A DNA stretch of 7,138 nucleotides. Source: Frankiales bacterium (GTDB lineage: Bacteria > Actinomycetota > Actinomycetes > Mycobacteriales > Jatrophihabitantaceae). The notes beneath the pieces were generated by a model. That model was not told the DNA's origin. It made no database searches and saw nothing but the letters and a program-made list of their open reading frames with translations. Below, in pieces: positions 1 through 5,483 of the stretch. Both the position numbers and the translations under genes were made by a program. The first letter of the stretch is position 1. The number at the start of each line of letters is the position of its first letter. The stretch is taken from assembly GCA_025963265.1 (NCBI GenBank), contig JAOPUY010000385.1, forward strand, positions 1 through 7,138, read 5' to 3'.

Positions 1-1
1 C

Positions 2-1441
2 GGCAAGCAGGAGATGTTCACCGAGGACATCACCGCGTTGGCCGCGCTCCGGACCGGCGCGCCGGTGCAGCTTGAGCTGACCCGGGTCGAGCAGTTCATC
101 GGCACGTCCACCCGTCATCCGATGCGCATTCGGGTCACGGCCGGCGCGAAACGGGACGGGACGCTGACCGCGTTGGACGTCCGCTTCGTGGCCAACACCG
201 GCGCGTACGGCAACCACTCCGCCGGCGTGATGTTCCACGCCTGCGGGGAGTCCATCGCGTTGTACCGGTGCGCGAACAAGCGGGTCGAGGCGTATTCGGT
301 CTACACGCACACGGTGCCGGCCGGCGCGTTTCGCGGCTACGGGTTGAGCCAGCTGGTCTACGCAGTCGACTCGGCCTTGGACGAGCTGGCCCGCCAGCTT
401 GGGCTGGACCCGACTGCCTTCCTGCGCGCGGCGATGATCTCGGCCACCGACGAGTTGGTCTCGATCCCCAACGAGCTCGACGACGTGCGAGTCGGCAGCT
501 ACGGGCTCGACCAGTGCCTGGACGCGGTCGAGCAATCGCTGGCCACCGCCGCGGCGGCCTGCGAGCCGCTCGGTCCGGGCTGGCTGGTCGGCTCGGGGAT
601 CGCGATGAGCATGCTCGACTCGACCCCGCCGGGTGGCCACCGGGCGCACGTCCGGGTCTCGGAGCGCCCGGAGGGCGGCTACCGCCTCGAAGTGGGCACC
701 TCTGAGTTCGGCAACGGGACCACCACCGTGCACGCCCAGCTGGCCGCCTCGGCGCTCGGCACCACCCCGGATCAGATCGAGGTGATCCAGTCCGACACCG
801 ATGTCGTCGAGTTCGACACCGGGGCCTACGGCTCGACCGGAACCGTGGTCGCCGGCGGCGCCACCTACCGCGCGGCGACCCGGCTGGCCGAGCTGATCGC
901 CGCGCAGAATGCCTCGCGCGCGCTGGACACCGGCCGTTTGCTCTCAGCGGAGGGGACGAGCTCGGGAACGCCGCGCTCGGTCGGCTTCAACGTGCAGGGG
1001 TTCCGGGTCGGGGTGCGGCCGGAGACGGGCGAGATCCGGATCCTGCACAGCGTGCAGGGCGTCGACGCCGGCACCGTGATCAACCCCATGCAGTGCCGGG
1101 GGCAGATCGAGGGCGGCGTCGTGCAGGCGCTCGGGGCGGCGCTGTTCGAAGAAGTCGAGCTGAACGACCGCGGCGAGGTGACGACCAAGACCTTTCGGGA
1201 GTATCACATTCCCGCCTTCGCCGACGTGCCCCAGACCGAGGTGCACTTCGCCGACACGCATGATCCGATGGGTCCGCTCGGGGCCAAGCCGATGAGCGAG
1301 TCCCCGTTCAATCCCGTCGCCCCGGCGCTCGCGAACGCCGTGCGGGACGCAACCGGCCACCGGTTCACCTCGCTGCCGCTGCGGCGGGACCGGGTCTTTT
1401 TGGAATTGCAGCAACCACAATCGCAGGAGGCGTCATGGTGA
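2..1441 (+). CDS. pucD: Xanthine dehydrogenase, molybdopterin-binding subunit (5' partial)
   Basis: This is the large catalytic subunit of a xanthine dehydrogenase-type molybdenum hydroxylase, which oxidises hypoxanthine and xanthine to urate in the cytoplasm. The first visible residues, GKQE, are the tail of the conserved Gly-rich GGFGGKQE motif, so the gene is cut by the window edge and roughly 300 N-terminal residues are missing; the ATG at 14 is internal. Numbering from the Gly at base 2, visible motifs are GAFRGYG with its substrate-pocket Arg111, GTSEFGNG at 232-239, the AYGSTG segment, and GAKPMSES with the catalytic Glu433 (codon 1298-1300). In classical enzymes this last motif reads GAKGxGE, so both glycines differ here. 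The 2Fe-2S and FAD subunits are not in the window and would be expected upstream. The stop overlaps the urate oxidase start, which supports a urate-producing role. Other molybdenum hydroxylases are possible from sequence alone. The gene symbol follows the Bacillus naming and is provisional. Confidence 0.9.
   Translation, partial: GKQEMFTEDITALAALRTGAPVQLELTRVEQFIGTSTRHPMRIRVTAGAKRDGTLTALDVRFVANTGAYGNHSAGVMFHACGESIALYRCANKRVEAYSVYTHTVPAGAFRGYGLSQLVYAVDSALDELARQLGLDPTAFLRAAMISATDELVSIPNELDDVRVGSYGLDQCLDAVEQSLATAAAACEPLGPGWLVGSGIAMSMLDSTPPGGHRAHVRVSERPEGGYRLEVGTSEFGNGTTTVHAQLAASALGTTPDQIEVIQSDTDVVEFDTGAYGSTGTVVAGGATYRAATRLAELIAAQNASRALDTGRLLSAEGTSSGTPRSVGFNVQGFRVGVRPETGEIRILHSVQGVDAGTVINPMQCRGQIEGGVVQALGAALFEEVELNDRGEVTTKTFREYHIPAFADVPQTEVHFADTHDPMGPLGAKPMSESPFNPVAPALANAVRDATGHRFTSLPLRRDRVFLELQQPQSQEASW
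1425..1430 (+). promoter_or_regulatory. Ribosome binding site of the urate oxidase gene
   Basis: AGGAGG lies 4 nt before the ATG at 1435, inside the last codons of the xanthine dehydrogenase gene. It fixes the urate oxidase start and suggests the gene can initiate independently of pure reinitiation. Confidence 0.8.
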
Positions 1442-2316
1442 AACTTGGATTCAACCGATACGGAAAGGCCGAAGTCCGACTGGTGCACGTCAGCCGCGGC
1501 ACCGGTCCCGACGGCGCGGACGCGATCCGCGATTGGAACATCTCCTCGTCGCTGTCGGGCGAACTGGCCGCGGTTCACCTGTCCGGCGACAACTCGAACG
1601 TCTTGGCGACCGACAGCCAGAAGAACACCGCGTACGCCTTTGCCCAGAAACTCGGCGGCATCGAGCCCGAGGCGTTCGCCCTGGCCCTGGCCGAGCATTT
1701 CGTGACCAGCCAGGAGGCGATCACCCGCGCTCGGCTGCAGATCGAGGAGTACGCGTGGAATCAGCTCGGCGCCCAGCCGCACTCCTTCGCCCGCGGCGGT
1801 CAGCAGACCCGGACGACGACGGTGATCTATGACCAGGAGCAAGGCGTCAGCGTCGTCGGCGGCGTGGCCGACCTGATCGTCATGAACACGACGAACTCGG
1901 AGTTCTGGGGGTTCCCCCGGGATGAGTACACGACCCTGCCGGAGACCAAAGACCGGATCCTGGCCACCCAGGTCACCGCGTCCTGGCGGTTTCGGGAGCC
2001 GCTGGCCGACGCCGCCGACTACGCCCAGGTGTACGACGCGGCGACCTCGGCCCTGCTGACCACGTTCGCGGGCACGTACAGCTATTCGCTGCAGCAGATG
2101 CTGTACCTGATGTCCGAGCAGATCCTCAAGGCCGCTCCGCAGCTGTGCGAGGTGCGCTTCGTCCTGCCGAACAAGCACCACTTCCTAGTCGACCTCGAGC
2201 CGTTCGGGCTCGAGAACGACAACGAGGTGTACTTCGCCGCCGACCGGCCCTACGGCCTGATCGAGGGTCAGGTCTCAGCCGACGACGCCCCGCCCGAGGG
2301 CCTGGCCTGGACCTAG
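1435..2316 (+). CDS. pucL: Urate oxidase (uricase, cofactor-independent)
   Basis: Urate oxidase converts urate and O2 to 5-hydroxyisourate and H2O2 without metal or cofactor, and acts as a tetramer of tunnelling-fold (T-fold) subunits. The 293-residue length is usual for a stand-alone enzyme. The catalytic set known from the Aspergillus enzyme is visible: Lys11 in YGKAEVR, Thr59 in LATDSQKNT, and Asn246-His248 in LPNKHHF. The urate-clamping Phe157, Arg174 and Gln220 are also present. The segment NSEFWGFPRDEYTTL (154-168) is a clear uricase hallmark. Oddly, the preceding signature Lys is Asn151, and a Met occupies the aliphatic position before it. The start is fixed by AGGAGG at 1425 and overlaps the upstream stop by 7 bp, so the two enzymes of consecutive steps are probably made together. 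No hydroxyisourate hydrolase or OHCU decarboxylase follows; the next gene is convergent. Product identification is secure; full activity is inferred. Confidence 0.95.
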   Translation: MVKLGFNRYGKAEVRLVHVSRGTGPDGADAIRDWNISSSLSGELAAVHLSGDNSNVLATDSQKNTAYAFAQKLGGIEPEAFALALAEHFVTSQEAITRARLQIEEYAWNQLGAQPHSFARGGQQTRTTTVIYDQEQGVSVVGGVADLIVMNTTNSEFWGFPRDEYTTLPETKDRILATQVTASWRFREPLADAADYAQVYDAATSALLTTFAGTYSYSLQQMLYLMSEQILKAAPQLCEVRFVLPNKHHFLVDLEPFGLENDNEVYFAADRPYGLIEGQVSADDAPPEGLAWT

Positions 2317-2335
2317 CCGGTCGGGTGGCGCTGGC

Positions 2336-2761
2336 TCACGGCTCGGCCAGCACCCAGTCGTCGAAGTCGAAGCCCGGCGAGACGACGCAGGCGACCAGGG
2401 TGGCCTGATCGGCGGCGGGTTCGGCGCTCTGCCACTCATCGGCCCGCACCAGGTACTGGCCGCCGACCCCCAACTCGCAGGAGAAGCCGGCGACCGGCGC
2501 GTCGTCCGCGCCGCCGACGGTCAGCAGCACCGGGCCGCCCCCCTGCCAGAGCCAGAGCTCGGCCGAGGCCACCCGGTGCCAGGCTGAGCGCTCGCCGGGC
2601 AGCAGCAGGAAGGAGATGCACGTCGCCAACGGCCGTTGCCCCCGCGGCGTCATCGTGGTCAAGGGATGCTTCCAGGTCTCGGAGAACCAGCCGCCTTCGG
2701 GATGGGGTCGCATGCCACGGGCGATCGGATCGGCCAGGAAGAGCTCTTCGCCGACGCTCAT
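2336..2761 (-). CDS. DUF985 / Cupin_5 family protein
   Basis: A 141-residue single-domain cupin of the DUF985 type. These are small beta-barrel proteins, and I know of no settled reaction for the family. Recognisable elements in order are HPEGGWFSETW (20-30), the core SAWHRVASAELWLWQGG (59-75) with the His62 and Glu68 that usually face the barrel cavity, GGQYLVRADEWQSAEP (100-115), and the C-terminal ACVVSPGFDFDDWVL that typifies the family. The start at 2761 is chosen because GAGGA lies 5 nt upstream and the family homology begins there. The frame stays open upstream to 3025, but that stretch is antisense to the S4 gene. The gene converges on urate oxidase with a 19-bp gap and diverges from the S4 gene by 48 bp or less. 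A link to purine catabolism is not shown by anything in the sequence. Confidence 0.88.
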   Translation of the reverse strand: MSVGEELFLADPIARGMRPHPEGGWFSETWKHPLTTMTPRGQRPLATCISFLLLPGERSAWHRVASAELWLWQGGGPVLLTVGGADDAPVAGFSCELGVGGQYLVRADEWQSAEPAADQATLVACVVSPGFDFDDWVLAEP

Positions 2762-2791
2762 GATGGTCCTCGTCTCGTTGCCGCTGGGTCT

Positions 2792-2811
2792 ATGCACCAT
2801 GATGGTGGCAT
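2792..2811. promoter_or_regulatory. Imperfect dyad over the S4 gene start region
   Basis: The arms ATGCACCAT and ATGGT-G-GCAT flank a central G, pairing 9 bases with one bulged G. The core CACCAT-G-ATGGTG is a perfect inverted repeat. It fills the gap between the divergent cupin and S4 genes, and both candidate S4 start codons (2792 and 2810) lie in its arms. The 9-mer CATGATGGT inside it also occurs at 2759-2767, over the cupin start. It could be an operator or an mRNA hairpin; chance is not excluded. Confidence 0.3.
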
Positions 2812-3016
2812 GCGCGATGTCCCCATCAAAGATCACCAGATCCGACTCGGCCAGTTTCTCAAGCTGGCTGATGCGGTGGAGATCGGCTCGGACGTCAAGC
2901 TGCTGCTCGGAGCCAGTCGGGTCCGGGTCAACGGTGAGTTGGAAGACCGTCGCGGCCGCCAGTTGATCAAGGGCGACGTCGTGACGGTCGACGGGACGAT
3001 CCTGCGGGTCAGCTGA
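2810..3016 (+). CDS. Small S4-domain RNA-binding protein (YbcJ/YaaA-like)
   Basis: A 68-residue protein that is essentially one S4 domain, the RNA-binding fold named after ribosomal protein S4. Stand-alone versions such as E. coli YbcJ and the Bacillus YaaA type are thought to bind structured RNA, often linked to ribosome assembly. The visible pattern is IRLGQFLKLADAVEIG (11-26), a linker LLLGASRVRVNGELEDRRGR (31-50) with the typical V-x-VNG-E turn and basic residues, and KGDVVTVDG (54-62). The start is uncertain: ATG 2810 gives the family-like length, while ATG 2792 in the same frame adds six residues (MHHDGG). Neither has a strong ribosome binding site, so leaderless or structure-controlled initiation is possible. 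It converges on the YbaK-type gene with 5 bp between the stops. The RNA target cannot be read from the sequence. Confidence 0.85.
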   Translation: MRDVPIKDHQIRLGQFLKLADAVEIGSDVKLLLGASRVRVNGELEDRRGRQLIKGDVVTVDGTILRVS

Positions 3017-3021
3017 CCGAA

Positions 3022-3513
3022 TCAACCGGGGCCGACGGGCTCGGCCGGGTCGGTGACATCGGCTCGTTGGCCGTTTAACACGCTGATCAAGTCATCGCCG
3101 TCGAGGATGAAGGCGACGCCGCGGGCGCCGCCGCCGATGGACACCGCTCGGCCCGCGACGCGCTCGTCGGCGATCACTGGCCACGCGGTGTCGGCGCCGA
3201 ACGGCGTGATGGTTCCGCGCTCATACCCGGTGACGTCCTTGGCGACCGCGGCCGGCGGCATCGACAGCCGGTTGACGCCGAGCAGCGCCCGCAGTTTCGG
3301 CCAGGAGATCGCCCGATCGCCTGGCACTAACACGAAGACGTAGTCGGCCTCCCCGCGGCGCACGACGAGCGTCTTGAGAATGTCGGAGACACCGAGTCCG
3401 AGCAGGGCGGCTGCCTCGCCGATCGAGCCGGCCGCGCCGTGCTCGACCCGTCGATAACGAAGCCCGGTGGCCTGGATCGCGGCCTCGGCGCGGTCGGCTG
3501 CCTGCTCGGTCAC
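3022..3513 (-). CDS. YbaK/EbsC-type aminoacyl-tRNA deacylase
   Basis: A 163-residue YbaK/ProX-superfamily protein. Members hydrolyse mischarged aminoacyl-tRNA in trans, for example Cys-tRNA(Pro) for YbaK or Ala-tRNA(Pro) for ProXp. Visible elements are SIGEAAALLGL (30-40), SDILKTLVV with the catalytic-type Lys47, FVLVPGDRAISW (60-71), LSMPPAAVAKDVTGYERGTI (83-102) leading into TPFG (103-106) as the Gly/Pro substrate loop, WPVIADE (111-117) and SIGGGARGVAFILDG (125-139). The start is the GTG at 3513, because GAGGA lies 5 nt before it and homology begins soon after; the open frame further upstream is antisense to the nicotinamidase gene. It diverges from that gene across 75 bp. The amino acid specificity cannot be decided from the sequence, so I assign no gene symbol. 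Confidence 0.9.
   Translation of the reverse strand: MTEQAADRAEAAIQATGLRYRRVEHGAAGSIGEAAALLGLGVSDILKTLVVRRGEADYVFVLVPGDRAISWPKLRALLGVNRLSMPPAAVAKDVTGYERGTITPFGADTAWPVIADERVAGRAVSIGGGARGVAFILDGDDLISVLNGQRADVTDPAEPVGPG
3030..3046. terminator. Possible U-less terminator hairpin after the S4 gene
   Basis: GGCCGA and TCGGCC form a perfect 6-bp GC-rich stem around a 5-nt loop. It starts 14 nt after the S4 stop and lies within the last codons of the convergent YbaK-type gene. No T-run follows on either strand, so only a U-less terminator is plausible. Confidence 0.3.
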
Positions 3514-3518
3514 GGTGA

Positions 3519-3523
3519 TCCTC
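3519..3523 (-). promoter_or_regulatory. Ribosome binding site deciding the GTG start of the YbaK-type gene
   Basis: On the minus strand GAGGA is followed by 5 nt and then GTG (3513). No ATG in that frame fits the family boundary, so this site selects the start. Confidence 0.65.
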
Positions 3524-3543
3524 GTACTCTGGTCGCTGGTGGC

Positions 3544-3553
3544 TGGACGTCCA
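3544..3553. promoter_or_regulatory. Perfect 10-bp palindrome in a divergent promoter gap
   Basis: TGGACGTCCA is fully self-complementary and sits near the middle of the 75-bp gap between the YbaK-type and nicotinamidase genes, where a shared operator would be expected. The 10-bp length alone is not strong evidence, and I cannot name a cognate regulator. Confidence 0.3.
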
Positions 3554-3577
3554 TCATCGCCCAGCCCGTTCGTGCCC

Positions 3578-3582
3578 GGAGG
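3578..3582 (+). promoter_or_regulatory. Ribosome binding site deciding the GTG start of pncA
   Basis: GGAGG lies 6 nt before the GTG at 3589. The frame is open further upstream, but the PncA-type N-terminus (TRALLIVDVQ) begins exactly here. Confidence 0.75.
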
Positions 3583-3588
3583 CTGCTT

Positions 3589-4158
3589 GTGACCCGCGCC
3601 CTGCTTATCGTCGACGTCCAACCGACCTTCTGCGAGGACGGCGAACTGCCGGTGCCCGGCGGCAACGAGGTCGCGTTCCGGATCGCCGAGCACGTGCTGG
3701 CCCATCGCGGTGACTACCGGCAGACGATCACCAGTCAGGACTGGCACATCGACCCCGCTGACCACTTCTCCGACCATCCCGACTTCGTCGACACTTGGCC
3801 GCCGCACGGCCTGGCCGACACCGCCAACGCCGCGCTGCATCCGGCTCTGTTGGCCGCGCTCGGCGAGACGGGGCCAGACGTGGCGGTGCGCAAGGGTCAG
3901 CACGCGGCGGCTTACTCGGCTTTCGAAGGCGTCGACGAGGCCGGGACCAGTTTGCTGGACCGGCTGCGCGCGGCGGGGGTGGACCAGCTGGACGTCTGCG
4001 GCATCGCCGAGTCGCATTGCGTCCGCTCAAGCGCGCTGGACGCGCTGCGGTTCGGGCTGTCGGTCCGGCTGCTGACCAAGCTCACCGTGCCGGTCACCCC
4101 GGAGTCAGGGCAGTCGGCTCGCGAGGCCATCGCGGCCGCCGGCGGTGAACTGGTCTAG
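3589..4158 (+). CDS. pncA: Nicotinamidase (PncA family, isochorismatase-like hydrolase)
   Basis: Nicotinamidase deamidates nicotinamide to nicotinate in the NAD salvage route. The 189-residue protein carries the Asp-Lys-Cys triad of the isochorismatase fold: Asp9 in LLIVDVQ, Lys102 in VRKGQHAAAYSAFEG, and the nucleophile Cys144 in GIAESHCV. The metal-site residues of PncA are all visible: Asp51, His53 and His59 in QDWHIDPADHF, and His73 in TWPPHG. The order, spacing and the PPH and AYSAFEGVDE stretches closely resemble the mycobacterial pyrazinamidase PncA, so this is more than a generic cysteine hydrolase. The residues before the nucleophile read E-S-H-C, where mycobacterial PncA has T-D-H-C; the cis-peptide Ile-Ala pair is kept. 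The start is GTG 3589 with GGAGG 6 nt upstream. The gene is divergent from the YbaK-type gene and convergent with the STAS gene. Other amidase substrates are possible but less likely. Confidence 0.92.
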   Translation: MTRALLIVDVQPTFCEDGELPVPGGNEVAFRIAEHVLAHRGDYRQTITSQDWHIDPADHFSDHPDFVDTWPPHGLADTANAALHPALLAALGETGPDVAVRKGQHAAAYSAFEGVDEAGTSLLDRLRAAGVDQLDVCGIAESHCVRSSALDALRFGLSVRLLTKLTVPVTPESGQSAREAIAAAGGELV

Positions 4159-4180
4159 TCAGAGGCGAACTGGTCTAGTC
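4147..4180. repeat. 14-bp direct repeat spanning two convergent stop codons
   Basis: GAACTGGTCTAGTC occurs at 4147-4160 and 4167-4180, separated by AGAGGC, giving a 20-bp period. The first CTAG supplies the pncA stop (TAG 4156-4158). The second supplies, on the other strand, the STAS stop (4175-4177). A small tandem duplication appears to have separated two genes that once shared a CTAG. Confidence 0.75.
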
Positions 4181-4200
4181 GGCCCGGGCCGCCGGGACCA
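4171..4200. terminator. GC-rich nested dyad at the pncA/STAS convergence
   Basis: CGGCCCGGGCCG (4180-4191) is a perfect 12-bp palindrome. It is framed by TGGTC (4171-4175) and its complement GACCA (4196-4200), so transcripts from either side can fold a two-part hairpin. It sits 13 nt after the pncA stop. There is no T-tract, so a terminator role is only a suggestion. Confidence 0.35.
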
Positions 4201-4579
4201 GCCGGGCCAGAGCCGGGGTAGCACAGAGCTCCTCGGCTGCCACGCCCTCGGCCATCGAGGCGCTCATCGCGGTGAACACGGCCGCGGCCAGTCCGCTCGT
4301 TGGCCGGTCCGGCGACGTCGGCAGCAATCGGGCCAGGCATCCGGGCTCCACCGAGGACACGCGGCTGGCGTCGATCTCGACCGTGCCGGTGAGCGGTTCG
4401 GCCAACGCCATCAGGTCCTCGATGGCGCAGGCCGCCGAAGAGTTGAGGGTGCCGGTGACGCTGAGCCGCGACACGTCCCCGCGGACCTCTAAGGACACCT
4501 CGTAGGCCGGTCGGGCCAGTTGGGGACGTCGGCGGCGGCCGAAGGGCGCGCTGCTCGGCGGAGAGTCCAAAGTGGTCAT
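4175..4579 (-). CDS. STAS-domain protein, anti-sigma factor antagonist-like (degenerate)
   Basis: A 134-residue protein with a Pro/Arg-rich N-terminus (about 1-26) and a SpoIIAA-like STAS core (about 27-110). The core pattern is visible: strand SLEVRGDVSRLSVTGTLNSS (29-48), helix AACAIEDLMALAEPL (49-63), strand TVEIDASRVSSV (66-77), then a helix starting at CLARLL. In active anti-sigma antagonists this last strand leads into D-S-S-G, whose serine is phosphorylated by a partner kinase. Here the place reads E78-P-G-C, so no serine is available. The protein may therefore be an unregulated partner binder or a diverged STAS protein of another role. The ATG at 4579 is preferred over 4591 because GGAGG lies 5 nt before it. 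It is 166 bp downstream of the GAF-ANTAR gene on the same strand. Homology is modest, so the call is a fold-level one. Confidence 0.65.
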   Translation of the reverse strand: MTTLDSPPSSAPFGRRRRPQLARPAYEVSLEVRGDVSRLSVTGTLNSSAACAIEDLMALAEPLTGTVEIDASRVSSVEPGCLARLLPTSPDRPTSGLAAAVFTAMSASMAEGVAAEELCATPALARLVPAARAD

Positions 4580-4584
4580 CGGTG

Positions 4585-4589
4585 CCTCC
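4585..4589 (-). promoter_or_regulatory. Ribosome binding site deciding the STAS gene start
   Basis: On the minus strand GGAGG is followed by CACCG and ATG (4579). The alternative ATG at 4591 overlaps this motif and has no comparable site of its own. Confidence 0.65.
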
Positions 4590-4651
4590 ATCGGGACTGG
4601 CCCGAAGATGGTGGCAACTGTTTTGCCGAAGGATATGTGCAGAGGTGCGGT

Positions 4652-4671
4652 CGATCTGAGAACCCTGATCG
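4652..4671. promoter_or_regulatory. Imperfect 20-bp dyad upstream of the STAS gene
   Basis: CGATC and GATCG bracket a 10-nt centre, and two more positions of the flanking arms also match (7 of 9). It lies in the 166-bp gap before the STAS gene. A TANNNT-type element (TATCCT on the minus strand, 4630-4635) stands 16 bp downstream, so the dyad would cover that element's -35 region. The -35 hexamer itself is poor, and both promoter and operator are tentative. Confidence 0.22.
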
Positions 4672-4745
4672 GGCCTCACGAAGCGCCATCTAAGCACAGT
4701 TCGCCGATTTAGGCTCCGAATTGGCGCGGCCTGGTATCGGAAGGA

Positions 4746-5435
4746 CTAGACGTTAGCCGGGTTCTGACCGGTTTCCACGACTAAGGAGGCAATGTCACGA
4801 AGCTTGACGTGCTTGCTCTGCGAGGCCTCGACCAACATGTCGAAGGCTCGGCCCGCTTCCACCTTGTGGCGCTCGATCAGGATGCCCATCGCCTGGCCGA
4901 TGGTGCCGCGGGTGTCGACCGCGGTCCGCAGATCGGCCTGCAGGCTTCGGTTGGCGACCACGATCGAGGCATGGGCGGCGTAGATCTGCGCGATCTCACG
5001 CGCGACCTCGTCGAAGGCGTCGGGTTTGCGGGCATAGAGGTTGAGCGCGCCCAGGACGCGACGCGGCGAGGACAACTGGCAGGACAGCACGCTCGCGATG
5101 CCGAGCTCGGCCACCGCCGCGGAGAAGCGGGGGTACTGCTTGTCGAAGCGGGTGTCAGCTATGACAGTGACATCGCCGTCCTCGGTCGCACCGAAGACTG
5201 GCCCCTCATCGAGTCGGTACTGCAGCGAGTCGGCCTCGCTGACCAGCTGCTCGGTGGCGAAGGGCGTCTCCATCTTCTTGCCGCGCACGCACCAGGACAC
5301 GCCCGCCATCTCACAGCCGTGCACGGCCTCGACAGCGAGCCGCACGGTCTGCTCGAGCGCCTGCTCCGTCGACGGCTGAGCCTCCAACGAGGTGGCCATC
5401 TCGGCAAACATCTGCGCCAGTTCGAGCTCGGACAT
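4746..5435 (-). CDS. GAF-ANTAR domain regulator (RNA-binding antiterminator type)
   Basis: A 229-residue two-domain sensor. Residues about 22-160 form a GAF domain, with WCVRGKKMETPFAT, the LDEGP loop at 75-79, and SCQLSSPRRVLGALNLYARKPDAFD (118-142). Residues about 163-224 form an ANTAR domain, with the typical TRGTIGQAMGILIERH (175-190), AFDMLVEASQ (197-206) and KLRDIASLVVE (211-221). ANTAR proteins bind paired hexaloop hairpins in leader RNAs and prevent termination; the GAF part would sense a small ligand or a redox or partner signal. The start at 5435 is preferred because AAGGGGG lies 4 nt upstream and the common N-terminal helix begins there; an in-frame ATG 39 bp further upstream lacks this. 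It follows the methyltransferase gene (117-bp gap) and precedes the STAS gene, all on the minus strand. The ligand and RNA target are unknown. Confidence 0.93.
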   Translation of the reverse strand: MSELELAQMFAEMATSLEAQPSTEQALEQTVRLAVEAVHGCEMAGVSWCVRGKKMETPFATEQLVSEADSLQYRLDEGPVFGATEDGDVTVIADTRFDKQYPRFSAAVAELGIASVLSCQLSSPRRVLGALNLYARKPDAFDEVAREIAQIYAAHASIVVANRSLQADLRTAVDTRGTIGQAMGILIERHKVEAGRAFDMLVEASQSKHVKLRDIASLVVETGQNPANV

Positions 5436-5454
5436 CGGTCCCCCTTCCCCCGTG

Positions 5455-5477
5455 CCGATCGGGCGGCCACCCATCGG
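5455..5477 (-). promoter_or_regulatory. Leader hairpin with a six-base loop before the ANTAR gene
   Basis: On the minus strand CCGATGGG and CCCGATCGG can pair as 8 base pairs with one bulged G around the loop TGGCCG. The hairpin lies 19 nt before the start codon. ANTAR targets have six-base loops with A at position 1 and G at position 4; this loop has T and C there, and only one such hairpin is seen. Confidence 0.3.
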
Positions 5478-5483
5478 CCCACG

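Noticed and set aside
1204..2181. Long minus-strand open frame (325 codons) across xanthine dehydrogenase and urate oxidase
   Set aside because: It is antisense to two clearly recognised enzymes. Its product shows no family pattern and it arises from GC-rich codon bias.
2762..3025. N-terminal extension of the DUF985 cupin to an ATG at 3025
   Set aside because: It would be fully antisense to the S4 gene and is not part of the cupin family. A good ribosome binding site sits before ATG 2761.
3514..4017. N-terminal extension of the YbaK-type gene
   Set aside because: It is antisense to the nicotinamidase gene, and family homology begins just after GTG 3513.
4580..4745. Search for paired ANTAR hexaloop hairpins in the STAS leader
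   Set aside because: I found stems such as the one at 4652-4671, but no two adjacent hairpins with six-base loops carrying A1 and G4.
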